Below, in pieces: positions 25,322 to 34,003 of a stretch of 64,000 nt of DNA (position 1 is the stretch's first letter; the number at the start of each line of letters is the position of its first letter). Made by a program: the position numbers and the translations under genes. The notes under the pieces were generated by a model that was not told the origin of the DNA, made no database searches, and was given only the letters and a program-made list of their open reading frames with translations. Origin of the DNA: Methanothrix harundinacea 6Ac (lineage in GTDB: Archaea > Halobacteriota > Methanosarcinia > Methanotrichales > Methanotrichaceae); contig NC_017527.1 of assembly GCF_000235565.1 (NCBI RefSeq), positions 434,001-498,000 on the forward strand. Reading direction: 5' to 3'.

Positions 25322-27346
25322 TCATCGGATCTTTGTCCCCGGAGGGGTCGCCTTATCGGGGGCGAGGAGGACGGCCTCGCCGTCGGCGTCGGCGGCTAGG
25401 AGCATCCCCCGGGACTCGACGCCGAAGAGCTTCGCTGGCTCGAGGTTGGCGAGGACCACGACCCTCCTCCCCAAAAGGTCCTCGGGGCGGTGGGTCTTGG
25501 CGATCCCCGCCACGATCTGCCTCTCCTCGGAGCCTATATCGACCAGGAGGCGGAGGAGCTTCTCCGATCCTTTGATCCCCTCGGCCGCTTTCACCTCCCC
25601 AACCCTGAGGTCGAGGCTCTTGAAATCTTCGAACTTCACGGTCCCCATCTTCTCTTCTCCCTGCTTCTTCCCTTTTTTGGCGTCTATCGCCGCTATCCTC
25701 TCCATGAAGATCTCGTCGAGCTTCGAGACGAGGGAGTCGTCGATCCTGTTGAAGATGTGCTCGGGGGCGCCGAGCCTCATTCCCGCCTCGATCGGGAGGT
25801 GGGCGTCGTCGAATCGGGCGTCAGCGGCGGTGCCGTCGAGGCCGAGCTGCCTCCAGGCGACCTCCATCTTCCCCGGCATCACCGGCTGGAGGAGGATCGC
25901 CAGGGCCTTGGCGATCTGGAGGCAGTTCCTCAGGACCGCCCCGCACCGGTCCCGGTCGGATTTGGCGAGCTTCCAGGGCTCGCTCCCCTGGAAGTAGACG
26001 TTCCCGAAGTCCGCCAGGGCCATCGCCCCATCGGCGAGCTTCTTGAACTCGTACTCCTCGAGGGCAGACCTCACCAGAGATACCGTCCCCTCGATCTTCG
26101 CCATCACCTCCGGGTCCAGCTCCCCGGCGGGGACGGCCCGGTCGAAGTTCTTGGTGGTGAAGGTGACGGCCCGGTTGACGAAGTTCCCGAGGGCCCCCAC
26201 CAGCTCTCCGTTCACCTTCTCGGCGAAGATCTTCCAGGAGAAGTTCAGCTCCTTGGTGTGGGAGGTGTAGGAGGCGAGGTAGTACCTGAGGAGGTCGGGG
26301 TGGAGCCCCTGCTCCAGGTAGTCGTCGATCACCCAGACGACGTACCCCCTGCTCTTGGAGAAGGTCTTGTTGTCGATCTTCAGCATGCCGCTGGCGACGA
26401 CGGCGGAGGGGAGGGTGTAGCCCGCCCCCTTCAGCATCGCCGGCCAGAAGATGCAGTGGTGGTAGACGATGTCGCCTCCGATGAAGTGGACGATCCGGGA
26501 GGGTTTTCTCCAGTACCGCTCCCAGTCGCCGTTGGTCCGGAGGGCCCACTCCTCGGTGAAGGAGATGTAGCCTATCGGCGCGTCCACCCAGACGTAGACG
26601 ACGAGATCCTCGGAGCCGGGGAACTTCACCCCCCAGCCGAGGTTTCTGGTGATGCACCAGTCCTTCAGCTCCTGCCTCACCCACTCCAGGGCGTAGTTCC
26701 TGGCGTTCGTCGTGCCTCCGAGGCTCTGGAGGTAATCGACGAGGAAGTCGCTGAAGGAGGATAGGCGGAAGAAGTAATGCCTCTGGGTCCGGTACTCCGC
26801 CCCGCTCCCGCAGACCTTGCAGACCGGCTCGGAGATCTCCCCCGGCTCCAGGTGGCGGCCGCACCCCTGGTCGCACTCGTCCCCCCTGGCGGGGGAGCTG
26901 CAGTAGGGGCAGATCCCCTCGACGTATCGGTCGGGGAGGAATCGGTCGCAGGAGGGGCAGTAGGCCAGCTGGATCTCCCGGGGGTAGACGTGCCCCTCCT
27001 CCATCAGGGCCTCGACGATCGCCTGGGTCCGGCGGTGGTTGGAGGGGTCGTCGGTGTTCCCGAAGTAGTCGAACTCCACCCCCATCCGGCGAAAGACCTC
27101 GTCGAAGTGGTCGTGGTACCGGGTCACCAGCTCCGTCGGCGTCGTCCCCCTCTCCTCGGCGTTGACGACGATGGGCGTCCCGTGGGAGTCGGAGCCGCAG
27201 ATGAAGTGGGGGGCCTCTCCCATCTTCTTCAGCCCCCGGACGAATATGTCGGCGGGGACGTAGGTCCTGAGGTGGCCGATGTGGCAGGGGCCGTTGGCGT
27301 AGGGCAGTCCGCAGGTTACGAGTATGGGAGGTTCGGATGGAGCCAA
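25322..27346 (-). CDS. metG: Methionyl-tRNA synthetase
   Basis: The 674 residues start [20 protein letters not shown] with the HIGH-type ATP motif, hold two zinc knuckles (CPSCDRF ... CPYCSS, and CDQGC ... CKVC), and the KMSKS equivalent KTFSKSRG near residue 327. The last 110 residues are the EMAPII/Arc1p-like tRNA-binding OB fold ([20 protein letters not shown]). It charges tRNA-Met. The gene is preceded by a 420-base gap and stands alone. Confidence 0.97.
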   Translation of the reverse strand: MAPSEPPILVTCGLPYANGPCHIGHLRTYVPADIFVRGLKKMGEAPHFICGSDSHGTPIVVNAEERGTTPTELVTRYHDHFDEVFRRMGVEFDYFGNTDDPSNHRRTQAIVEALMEEGHVYPREIQLAYCPSCDRFLPDRYVEGICPYCSSPARGDECDQGCGRHLEPGEISEPVCKVCGSGAEYRTQRHYFFRLSSFSDFLVDYLQSLGGTTNARNYALEWVRQELKDWCITRNLGWGVKFPGSEDLVVYVWVDAPIGYISFTEEWALRTNGDWERYWRKPSRIVHFIGGDIVYHHCIFWPAMLKGAGYTLPSAVVASGMLKIDNKTFSKSRGYVVWVIDDYLEQGLHPDLLRYYLASYTSHTKELNFSWKIFAEKVNGELVGALGNFVNRAVTFTTKNFDRAVPAGELDPEVMAKIEGTVSLVRSALEEYEFKKLADGAMALADFGNVYFQGSEPWKLAKSDRDRCGAVLRNCLQIAKALAILLQPVMPGKMEVAWRQLGLDGTAADARFDDAHLPIEAGMRLGAPEHIFNRIDDSLVSKLDEIFMERIAAIDAKKGKKQGEEKMGTVKFEDFKSLDLRVGEVKAAEGIKGSEKLLRLLVDIGSEERQIVAGIAKTHRPEDLLGRRVVVLANLEPAKLFGVESRGMLLAADADGEAVLLAPDKATPPGTKIR

Positions 27347-27773
27347 GTCAGAACACCTGCCGGATCTATTCCCAAACTTCCTGATATACGTTTCCCATAT
27401 CGAAAAGGAGGTTGGCGGGGTCTCGCGGCCCCCCCCGGCCGGCGGAGGCAGTTTAGATCCGCCATATCGGGATCGATCGGGGCTTTATTCCCTGCCGCCG
27501 GCGGCATCCGGGGCGGCGGCCTGACCCCCGATATCCGCTTTCTTTTCGGTACGATGAGAACTTCAGAGCTTCTATCAGCATCGGGATCGTCGGAAGCTAC
27601 TTATACGGCGAAATCAAGGAAAAAACTCAAGCCGAGGAGATGGGCTCGCGAAATTGGAGGGTGGAGGCTGATATCAAGCCGATAACTGGGGAGTTGTTCC
27701 GTCGGATCGCGAATCGCTCCCGGCTTTCGTGGATCTACGCCATTTAGGCCCTTAAAATGAGGGGGACCTCAAC
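27347..27773. promoter_or_regulatory. Control region between metG and filR1
   Basis: No gene is seen in these 427 bases. TATA-like elements occur at 27600 (CTACTTATACGGC) and 27750 (CCCTTAAAATGAG). The plus-strand end holds the promoter and ribosome site (GAGGGGGACCTC) of filR1. The published Fil system controls its own genes, so binding sites for FilR1 may lie here, but no clear operator is visible by eye. Confidence 0.35.
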
Positions 27774-29114
27774 ATGGACGAAAGGGATATGGTCAAACGG
27801 GTGAAGGTATTCGCCAGCTCTGAGCTGAAGCTGAACATCTTGCTCTGTTTAAAATATCGAGAGATGGATGTTAACGACCTCCAGGGGGTCCTGGGAGGAA
27901 GGAATACCACAATTCTCCATGCCATAAGGGATATGACCGATGACTATCTGATCTCCAGGGGTCGGCAGGGATACAGGCTGACGAACCTGGGGAAGATCAG
28001 GGGCTGCGTCCTTGAGAGCCTGATGGGGGTCCTGGATGATCTCGAGGCCCGTCCCGATTTCTGGCTGAACCACGATATCAGCTCCATCCCTCCGGAGATG
28101 CTAGAAAGGCTGAGCATGCTCCGCCGGTCGGAGATGGTCTCCACAAACCCCGCCTCCCCCCTGGAGATCCACGAGAGGCTGGAGTCTCTGCTCTCCACCT
28201 CGAAGAAGATCTCCGCGATCCTCCCTCTATTGATATTTCCAAAGGACTCGAAGGTCTTCACGAACGCCCTCCGGAGGGGGTCCCGGGTGGATCTTTTGAT
28301 GACGGAGAAGATCGCAGGAAGCCTCCTCGACGACGGGAGCATCTCCGCCTACGAGGTGGAGAGGCTCCTCAAGTTCGAAAGCTTCAGGCTCAGGCTCATC
28401 GGTGAAGATCTCAAGCTCGCCCTCTTCGTCACTGAATCCTTCCTCTATCTGGGGCTCTATCGCCACGACGGAGTCTACGACGTGGGGACGGGGGCGATCT
28501 ATCTCGGAGAGTCCGCCGTCGCCTGGGGGATGGAGCTCTTCGAATACTACGCTCAGAGATCCCGGGAGCTGGATGAGGGGGACCTCACGAGGGTATTCCG
28601 ATCGAGCATTCAGCCGGAGGCGGAGGCTCCGCCTCTGGCCGGCGAAGACCCCGGAGCCTTCGACGTGATGATCGTCGAGGACGACCTCGGCCACGCCACC
28701 CTCATCCGCCGGATCTTCGAGGAGAGCAGCCCGAGATGGAGGGTCCATCACGCCAGCCAGCTCCAGGATGCCCTGAGGTGGATCGAGGAGAGCTATGGCC
28801 GACCGTTCCTGGTGGTGGCGGACTATCTCCTCCCGGACGGCTGCGGCCTAGACCTCGCGGGGAAGGCGGAGCGTCCCCTGGAGGTGGGCTTCCCCCTGAT
28901 AATCCTCACCGGATTCGGCTCCGAGAAGATAGCGGCTCAGGCCTTCAAGTCCGGGGCGATGGACTACGTCGTCAAGGAGGCAGATAGCATCCAGCGGCTT
29001 CCCGAGATCGCAGAAGAGGCCCTCCTCAGGTGGCGGGAGCTGAAGAGGCGGGCCGCCGGCGGGGAGGGCCACCCGAGCCCCCAGGAGGGGCAGGGCCTCC
29101 CCCTCAAGGTCTGA
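27774..29114 (+). CDS. filR1: FilR1: HTH + methanogenesis regulatory domain + receiver
   Basis: The 446-residue protein has a winged HTH (VLGGRNTTILHAIRDM, about residues 39-54), the DUF1724/FilR1 middle domain (about 130-262), and a C-terminal response-regulator receiver (about 297-420) with acidic pocket EDD 302-304, phospho-acceptor Asp350 (VVADYLLPDG), Thr379 and Lys401. This order is inverted from usual bacterial regulators and is that of FilR1 of Methanosaeta harundinacea, the DNA-binding output of the FilI system that affects methanogenesis genes and cell shape. It converges on filI with only 7 bases between stop codons. Confidence 0.88.
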   Translation: MDERDMVKRVKVFASSELKLNILLCLKYREMDVNDLQGVLGGRNTTILHAIRDMTDDYLISRGRQGYRLTNLGKIRGCVLESLMGVLDDLEARPDFWLNHDISSIPPEMLERLSMLRRSEMVSTNPASPLEIHERLESLLSTSKKISAILPLLIFPKDSKVFTNALRRGSRVDLLMTEKIAGSLLDDGSISAYEVERLLKFESFRLRLIGEDLKLALFVTESFLYLGLYRHDGVYDVGTGAIYLGESAVAWGMELFEYYAQRSRELDEGDLTRVFRSSIQPEAEAPPLAGEDPGAFDVMIVEDDLGHATLIRRIFEESSPRWRVHHASQLQDALRWIEESYGRPFLVVADYLLPDGCGLDLAGKAERPLEVGFPLIILTGFGSEKIAAQAFKSGAMDYVVKEADSIQRLPEIAEEALLRWRELKRRAAGGEGHPSPQEGQGLPLKV

Positions 29115-29121
29115 TCTGGCC

Positions 29122-31782
29122 TCAGGGGGTCGGGAGGGTGAAGAGGACGCAGGTCCCTCTCCCCTCCTCCGATTCGATCCAGATCCTCCCGCCGTGGACC
29201 TCTATTATTCTCCTCACTATGGCGAGGCCGACGCCGCTCCCCTCGGAGTCGGGGTCGATCTTGTAGAAGAGGCCGAAGACCTTCTCCCACTGGTCGGGGT
29301 CCATCCCGATACCGTTGTCCCTGACGAAGAAGACGGTCTCCTCTCCCTCAGGCCGCCATCCGACCTCTATCTCGGGATGGGGCCTGTCGCCCATGTACTT
29401 GATGCTGTTGTCGAGGAGGTTCGTCAGAGCCTCCTGGACCCTCAGCCTGTCCACCCTCACCCTGGGCCAGCCCTCGGCGAGGGAGACCTTGATACCCCTC
29501 GATCTCAGCTCCCCGGAGGCCTGGCTGAGGGCCTCGTGGACGATCTCTCCGAAGGAGCCCTCCTCCGGAGGGTTGACGACCCGGCCGACCCGGGAGAGGC
29601 TCAGGGTGTCCTTGAGGAGGTGGTCCATCTTGAGGACCGCCTCCTCGATCATCGCAAGGTCGATCTTGATCTTATCTCCGTCCAAGGCCGAGAGATCCTC
29701 CCGGAGGAAGCCGACGAACCCCTGGATGGTGACGAGGGGGGACCGAAGGTCGTGGGAGACGGTGTAGACGAACCTCTCCATCTCGGCGTTCTTCGCCTCC
29801 ACCTCGCCGATCCTCTCCTGGAGCTCCCCCTTCGCCCTGACCAGGTCCGCCCTCGTCCGGGACCGGATGAAAGCGCCGCCTATGGACCCCGCCGCCACCT
29901 GGAGGACCGATATCTCGCCGTTGCTCCAGAACCTCTCCCGGTGGCAGTCGTCGAAGCCGATGAACCCCCATAGCCGATCCTCGACGAAGATCGGGACGAT
30001 CAGGATGGAGACGATACCCTGGGGCGCAAGGTAAGCCCTCTCCGATTCGGGAAGGTCCTTGACGAGGCCTACATAAGGTCTCCCCCTCGATATAATCTCA
30101 TAAAAAGTGGATGAATCGGGGTGGTACGGGAGGCTCTGAAGGACGGGGTTATTTATCTGGGGCTCGACCTCTCCCTTCGTCCACTCGTAGCGCTGGCTCA
30201 TGAGGACCTCCCCATCTACGGTCTGGTTCTCGAAGATGTAGGCCCGGTCCGCCTCCACCGCCTCCCCCAGGAGCTGGAGGACGTCGATGATGATTTGGTC
30301 GATATCGTAGTTGACTAGGAGGGAGTAGGAGGCGGCGGCGGAGGCGGAGAGGAGCCTGTCCCTTTTCAGGAGTTCGACCCCAGCCTCCTTGATATCGGTG
30401 ATGTCTCTTGCGATCCCGCATATCCCCGTGACCTGGCCCCGGTCGTCCCTCAGGGGGACCTTGACGGCGTGGAAGGTCATTGAAGATCCGGCTCGGGTAT
30501 GGGCGGAGACCTCGCCGACGAACGGTTCTCCGGAGAGAACCCCGGCGTCTTTCTCCCGGATCCGAGCCGCCGTCTCGGCGCTGAAGAAGACCTCGTCCCT
30601 CTCTCCCAGCATCTTGGAGGCTGGCAGCTGAAATATCCTCTCCATGACGGGGTTGACGAGGACGTACCTGCTCTTCGGGTCTTTGATGAAGATGCAGTCA
30701 TGGGCGGTATCCACGATCGTCCTGAACCTCTTCTCGCTCATGGCGAGCTTCTGGTTGTAACTCTCGAGGTGGTCGAGCATCTCGTTGATCGACTCTGCGA
30801 GGGTGGCCAGCTCCGCCGGCCCCACCGTTGGGATCCGCGACCCTTGGCCTTTCTCCTGCTCCCGGATCGCCTCGACGGAGGAGGTGATGGTGGCCAGGGG
30901 CATAAGGATGGAGAGCTCCAGGAAGAGGAGGATCAGCCCCCCGAAGAGGAGGCTTGCAAGGAAGATCCCCACCACCTGCCGGCGGATCGTCTCCAGTCCC
31001 CTTGAGCGGATCTCCCTCGGGACCTGGGCCTCCAGGAGGACGGTGGGGTTACCGTATACATCATCGATCGTCTTGGTGGCGATGAGGGTATCTGAGTCCT
31101 CCTTAACGATGAGGAGGGAGGTTTTAGAGTTGGTACCCTCTGACTCCCCCACCGGGGCGGTGGCAGCCATCCTCAGGTCGATGCCGCTCAGCCTCGCAAG
31201 CCCTTCCGCCCTCGCCCCGTCCAGGCGCCTGCCGACGATGAAGGTCCCCGATATCGGCCCCTTCCAGTGGCTGTCGAGGATCGTGGTGGAGCTGACCAGA
31301 AGAAGCCCCTCCGGATCGGAGACGATCCCCGTAAGGCCGTCCTCCGGCGAGGAATGAGCTATCAGGGGGTCGTCCTTCGCGAGGCTCAGAAGCCGGCCGG
31401 GGGCTGGGACCTCCTCTCCCGTGGCGTGGTTGAAGGCCCTGGAGTAGAATAGGTTGCCGGAGCGGTCGTAGTAGATCATGAAGTCGACGTCGAGGCCGGA
31501 TAGGGTCCAGCTGTTCAGGTTATCCTGGATGTACTGATCGTTCTCGCCTATGACGAAGTCCCGGGTATCGTTCCAGTGCCCCCAGTCCTCCGCCGCCCTC
31601 TTGAGGGATGATAGGTCCTCCTGGAGGTAGAAGAGGGTGCCATCGACCTTCTGGTGGACGTAGGCCTCCTCCAGATCCGAGAGGGTCCCCATCATCATGT
31701 GGCACATGAAGGTGCTGCAGATGAGGGCGAGGACGAGGATCATCCCCCCGGTGAAGGCCAGGATGCTTCGGCGCAGCGTCAT
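29122..31782 (-). CDS. filI: FilI: membrane sensor histidine kinase / carboxyl-AHL signal protein
   Basis: The 886 residues read in order: transmembrane helix (about 8-30); extracellular CHASE4-type sensor (about 45-260, with DWGHWNDTRDFV); second helix (about 270-297); HAMP (299-345); PAS (352-465); GAF (485-645); HisKA with phospho-His677 in FVYTVSHDLRSPL; HATPase with N box around Asn792, G1 DNGIGM at 822-827 and G2 GSGVGLAI. In M. harundinacea FilI is reported to be needed for carboxylated acyl-homoserine lactones and also acts as a kinase for FilR1/FilR2. It follows filR2 on the same strand with a 37-base gap. Confidence 0.87.
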   Translation of the reverse strand: MTLRRSILAFTGGMILVLALICSTFMCHMMMGTLSDLEEAYVHQKVDGTLFYLQEDLSSLKRAAEDWGHWNDTRDFVIGENDQYIQDNLNSWTLSGLDVDFMIYYDRSGNLFYSRAFNHATGEEVPAPGRLLSLAKDDPLIAHSSPEDGLTGIVSDPEGLLLVSSTTILDSHWKGPISGTFIVGRRLDGARAEGLARLSGIDLRMAATAPVGESEGTNSKTSLLIVKEDSDTLIATKTIDDVYGNPTVLLEAQVPREIRSRGLETIRRQVVGIFLASLLFGGLILLFLELSILMPLATITSSVEAIREQEKGQGSRIPTVGPAELATLAESINEMLDHLESYNQKLAMSEKRFRTIVDTAHDCIFIKDPKSRYVLVNPVMERIFQLPASKMLGERDEVFFSAETAARIREKDAGVLSGEPFVGEVSAHTRAGSSMTFHAVKVPLRDDRGQVTGICGIARDITDIKEAGVELLKRDRLLSASAAASYSLLVNYDIDQIIIDVLQLLGEAVEADRAYIFENQTVDGEVLMSQRYEWTKGEVEPQINNPVLQSLPYHPDSSTFYEIISRGRPYVGLVKDLPESERAYLAPQGIVSILIVPIFVEDRLWGFIGFDDCHRERFWSNGEISVLQVAAGSIGGAFIRSRTRADLVRAKGELQERIGEVEAKNAEMERFVYTVSHDLRSPLVTIQGFVGFLREDLSALDGDKIKIDLAMIEEAVLKMDHLLKDTLSLSRVGRVVNPPEEGSFGEIVHEALSQASGELRSRGIKVSLAEGWPRVRVDRLRVQEALTNLLDNSIKYMGDRPHPEIEVGWRPEGEETVFFVRDNGIGMDPDQWEKVFGLFYKIDPDSEGSGVGLAIVRRIIEVHGGRIWIESEEGRGTCVLFTLPTP

Positions 31783-31819
31783 GGGTGAAGGCCTCGGTTT
31801 CGCTCACCTCTGGGGTCTT

Positions 31820-32287
31820 TCACGCGGGTCCGGGGGAGCGGTTCCATCCAAGCCAGTACTCTTTGATCTCCTCGACGGTCCGCTTCAGGTCCTCGAAGCT
31901 GAGGGGCTTGATGAGGTAGCTGTTGACGTGGTTGGAGTAGGCCCGCCGGAGGTCGTCGTCGCTGGTGGAGGTGGTGAGGACGACGACGGGGATCGCCCTC
32001 AGCCTCTCCGACCTCTTGATCTGAGATAGGACCTCGTGGCCGTCGACCTTAGGGAGCCGGAGGTCCAGGAGGACCATCCTCGGGAGGCTCCTCCCCCCCC
32101 CTTCGTGGAGGCGGAGGTAATCTAGGGCGGCCTTCCCATCCCTCAGCCACTCTATCCTCCCGGTGAAGCCGAGCCTTTCAAAGGCCCTCATGATAAGCAT
32201 CGCATGGGCGTTGTTGTCCTCTACGAGCAGTATGATGAAGGGGTCCTCTGCCTCTAGGACGTCTCCGGAATCCAGGCCGTAGCTCAC
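31820..32287 (-). CDS. filR2: FilR2: single-domain receiver (Rcp1-like)
   Basis: The 155-residue protein is a stand-alone CheY-type receiver with acidic pair Glu23/Asp24 (LVEDNNAHA), phospho-acceptor Asp75 (MVLLDLRLPKVDG), Thr105 and the conserved Lys in SYLIKPLSF. There is no output domain, as in FilR2 of M. harundinacea. It sits directly upstream of filI and is probably cotranscribed with it. It may act as a phosphate sink or act on a partner protein; it may also compete with FilR1 for phosphate from FilI, which is inference. Confidence 0.87.
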   Translation of the reverse strand: MSYGLDSGDVLEAEDPFIILLVEDNNAHAMLIMRAFERLGFTGRIEWLRDGKAALDYLRLHEGGGRSLPRMVLLDLRLPKVDGHEVLSQIKRSERLRAIPVVVLTTSTSDDDLRRAYSNHVNSYLIKPLSFEDLKRTVEEIKEYWLGWNRSPGPA

Positions 32288-32377
32288 TTCCTTTCAACCT
32301 CCTCCAAAACGAGATTGTCTCTCCGTCCACTGGGTGATGAAGGCCTCGCACCTGCCTTACTGTCATCCGTCCGTGGT

Positions 32378-32527
32378 TTATGAAGATAACCCTCCGAGTA
32401 TAACGAATAATTGTCCATCGCGGGTGGGGAACCGGTGACGACGATCCGCCTCCTCAGATGGTTCCATCGATGAGATCCATCGGAGATCTTCGGAGGGAGG
32501 GATCTTCAACGATAATTCTGGTTTCAT
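32378..32527 (-). CDS. Possible 49-aa ORF coupled to the ferredoxin gene
   Basis: An ATG overlaps the stop codon of the NapH-like gene as ATGA and opens 49 codons (MKPELSLKIPPSEDLRW start). The sequence is charged with no motif. The coupling is like that of true genes in this window, but the composition is weak and no homologue is recognised. The rest of the 32288-32523 gap holds only the filR2 upstream region. Confidence 0.25.
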   Translation of the reverse strand: MKPELSLKIPPSEDLRWISSMEPSEEADRRHRFPTRDGQLFVILGGLSS

Positions 32528-33288
32528 CTTTCCATCTGTAAATTGCCCCGTTCCCACAAAGAATAGTGGATAACCCCCTTCGGGCAGGCGTCGACGCAGC
32601 CGCCGCAGAGTATGCACTCGGCGTCCTCCATCCGCCTCCGCTGGACCATATCCAACACATCCAGCCCCATGGGGCAGGTCGTGGAGCACCTACCGCAGCC
32701 GGTGCACCGGTCCCCATCAGCGAAGAGGCGAAGCGCCGGCCACCGGAAGAGGTTCCGTATCTTCCTGCCGATGATCATGATCACCGCGATCGGGCAGAAG
32801 TAATGACAGAAGCCACGTCTTCCTGCGGCTATGGCGAAGATGGTGATAAAGGTGATCTGGGCATAGAATATGGTGTATGCTCCCTCTTTCGCGATCGAGA
32901 TGCCATGATCGGTGTAATAAAATGGGTCGATGGCTGTAAACCCTCCGGCGGAGTGGACTGCAAGGATGAGGGGGGCAAAGAGCAGAAGGAATATCAGGTA
33001 TTTGAGCCAGTTCAGCCGGACGCGGTTGGTCTTTCTATCATTAATCTGAAAGTAGATCTCCTGTAAGCCACCTGCGGGGCAGAGCCACCCGCACCAGAGC
33101 CGTCCCAAAAATAGCGAGCTGATGAATATGAGGATGAAGACCATCAGCCCTCCGGTGACGATCCCCTCCGATGCTCCTCGAGTTATTATTGGGCAAGATA
33201 TATAAACAAATGTTATGGGCATCAATACGAAGGATAATATGATCAACGCCTTCCGGAGCCTCTGCCTATCGTTTATGATATTTTTCAT
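32524..33288 (-). CDS. NapH-like membrane 4Fe-4S ferredoxin
   Basis: The 254-residue protein has about four to five hydrophobic helices, the motif CGWLCPAGGLQE in a first loop, a second FCHYFCPIAV near residue 160, and a C-terminal 2x[4Fe-4S] ferredoxin with CTGCGRCSTTCPMG and CILCGGCVDACPKG. This is the layout of NapH/CcoG/RnfB-like membrane polyferredoxins that pass electrons across or along the membrane. The partner redox enzyme is not in the window. It is transcribed alone or with the small coupled ORF. Substrate and electron donor are unknown. Confidence 0.8.
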   Translation of the reverse strand: MKNIINDRQRLRKALIILSFVLMPITFVYISCPIITRGASEGIVTGGLMVFILIFISSLFLGRLWCGWLCPAGGLQEIYFQINDRKTNRVRLNWLKYLIFLLLFAPLILAVHSAGGFTAIDPFYYTDHGISIAKEGAYTIFYAQITFITIFAIAAGRRGFCHYFCPIAVIMIIGRKIRNLFRWPALRLFADGDRCTGCGRCSTTCPMGLDVLDMVQRRRMEDAECILCGGCVDACPKGVIHYSLWERGNLQMER

Positions 33289-33385
33289 ATAGAAAACCGT
33301 CAGAATTAAATGTATTTTAAGTTTCCTCCGCTGCTATAACTGCATCCTGTCGAGCTCCAGATTTCACGACGGGGTCAGAATGATT

Positions 33386-34003
33386 CTATCTTCTGGTTTC
33401 CTGCAGGTGCCCGACAAGCGTTTCTATAAAGCGGCGAAAATAAGACAAGCTCTCTTTGAGTGTTTCAGGATTCAATTCAGCCAAAATCTGGAATGAACGT
33501 CGACCTTTGTCGTACCCTTTCCCTTTACCGCAATCCTTGGTAGCGTTTTTCAGTGCCCCCAGCAGATCTTCCCGTGATCTGCGCTCCAAGTCTTCCGCTG
33601 GAAAAAGAGCGCTCTCTCGCAAATGTGCGCCAAAAACATTGCGCAGAGCCTCACGATCCGCCATTATCCACGTCTCCATGCAGGTTACCATCATCTGCGC
33701 CTGGTCATCCTCGGCACCGGCTGGACGGTCCCATCCGTCGCGGGACTTCAGATGAGCCCAAGGCGCCATTGTAACTGGCTCTTCGCTATCGACGAGAAGC
33801 ATCGGAAATTCGTTTACATAGGCTGATCTCAACGCTATCTTGAACATGTCGTAGGCTTTGTTGCGTCCTCCACAGGCAACGGTGCTCGGCATCCGCCCTT
33901 CAAAGCCCGTCCTTTCGATGAGCTTTCTAAACCCCTCTCGACATCGCAATTGAAGATCCTTGCTGTCGCCGCCCCCTTCAATGTATATCCGCACGCTCAC
34001 CAT
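33386..34003 (-). CDS. DUF4276-like protein, partner of AAA ATPase
   Basis: Starting at the ATG at 34003 (overlapping the ATPase stop by 7 bases), the product has 205 residues. It opens with a strand and Gly-rich loop, VRIYIEGGGDSKDLQLRCRE, and has PMLLVDSEEPV and WIMADREAL motifs: two acidic clusters that recall Toprim-like DUF4276/OLD-type nucleases. I infer that it is the effector of the pair. A longer reading to 34063 would run into the ATPase gene. Codon use is less GC-rich than that of the core genes. The DUF4276 assignment is by memory of the family pattern and should be tested. Confidence 0.55.
   Translation of the reverse strand: MVSVRIYIEGGGDSKDLQLRCREGFRKLIERTGFEGRMPSTVACGGRNKAYDMFKIALRSAYVNEFPMLLVDSEEPVTMAPWAHLKSRDGWDRPAGAEDDQAQMMVTCMETWIMADREALRNVFGAHLRESALFPAEDLERRSREDLLGALKNATKDCGKGKGYDKGRRSFQILAELNPETLKESLSYFRRFIETLVGHLQETRR

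Noticed and set aside
33290-33390. Direct repeat of the tRNA-Ser 3' end as an attachment-site copy
   Set aside because: I looked at the far side of the ATPase pair and found no matching sequence of useful length, so integration remains only a suggestion.
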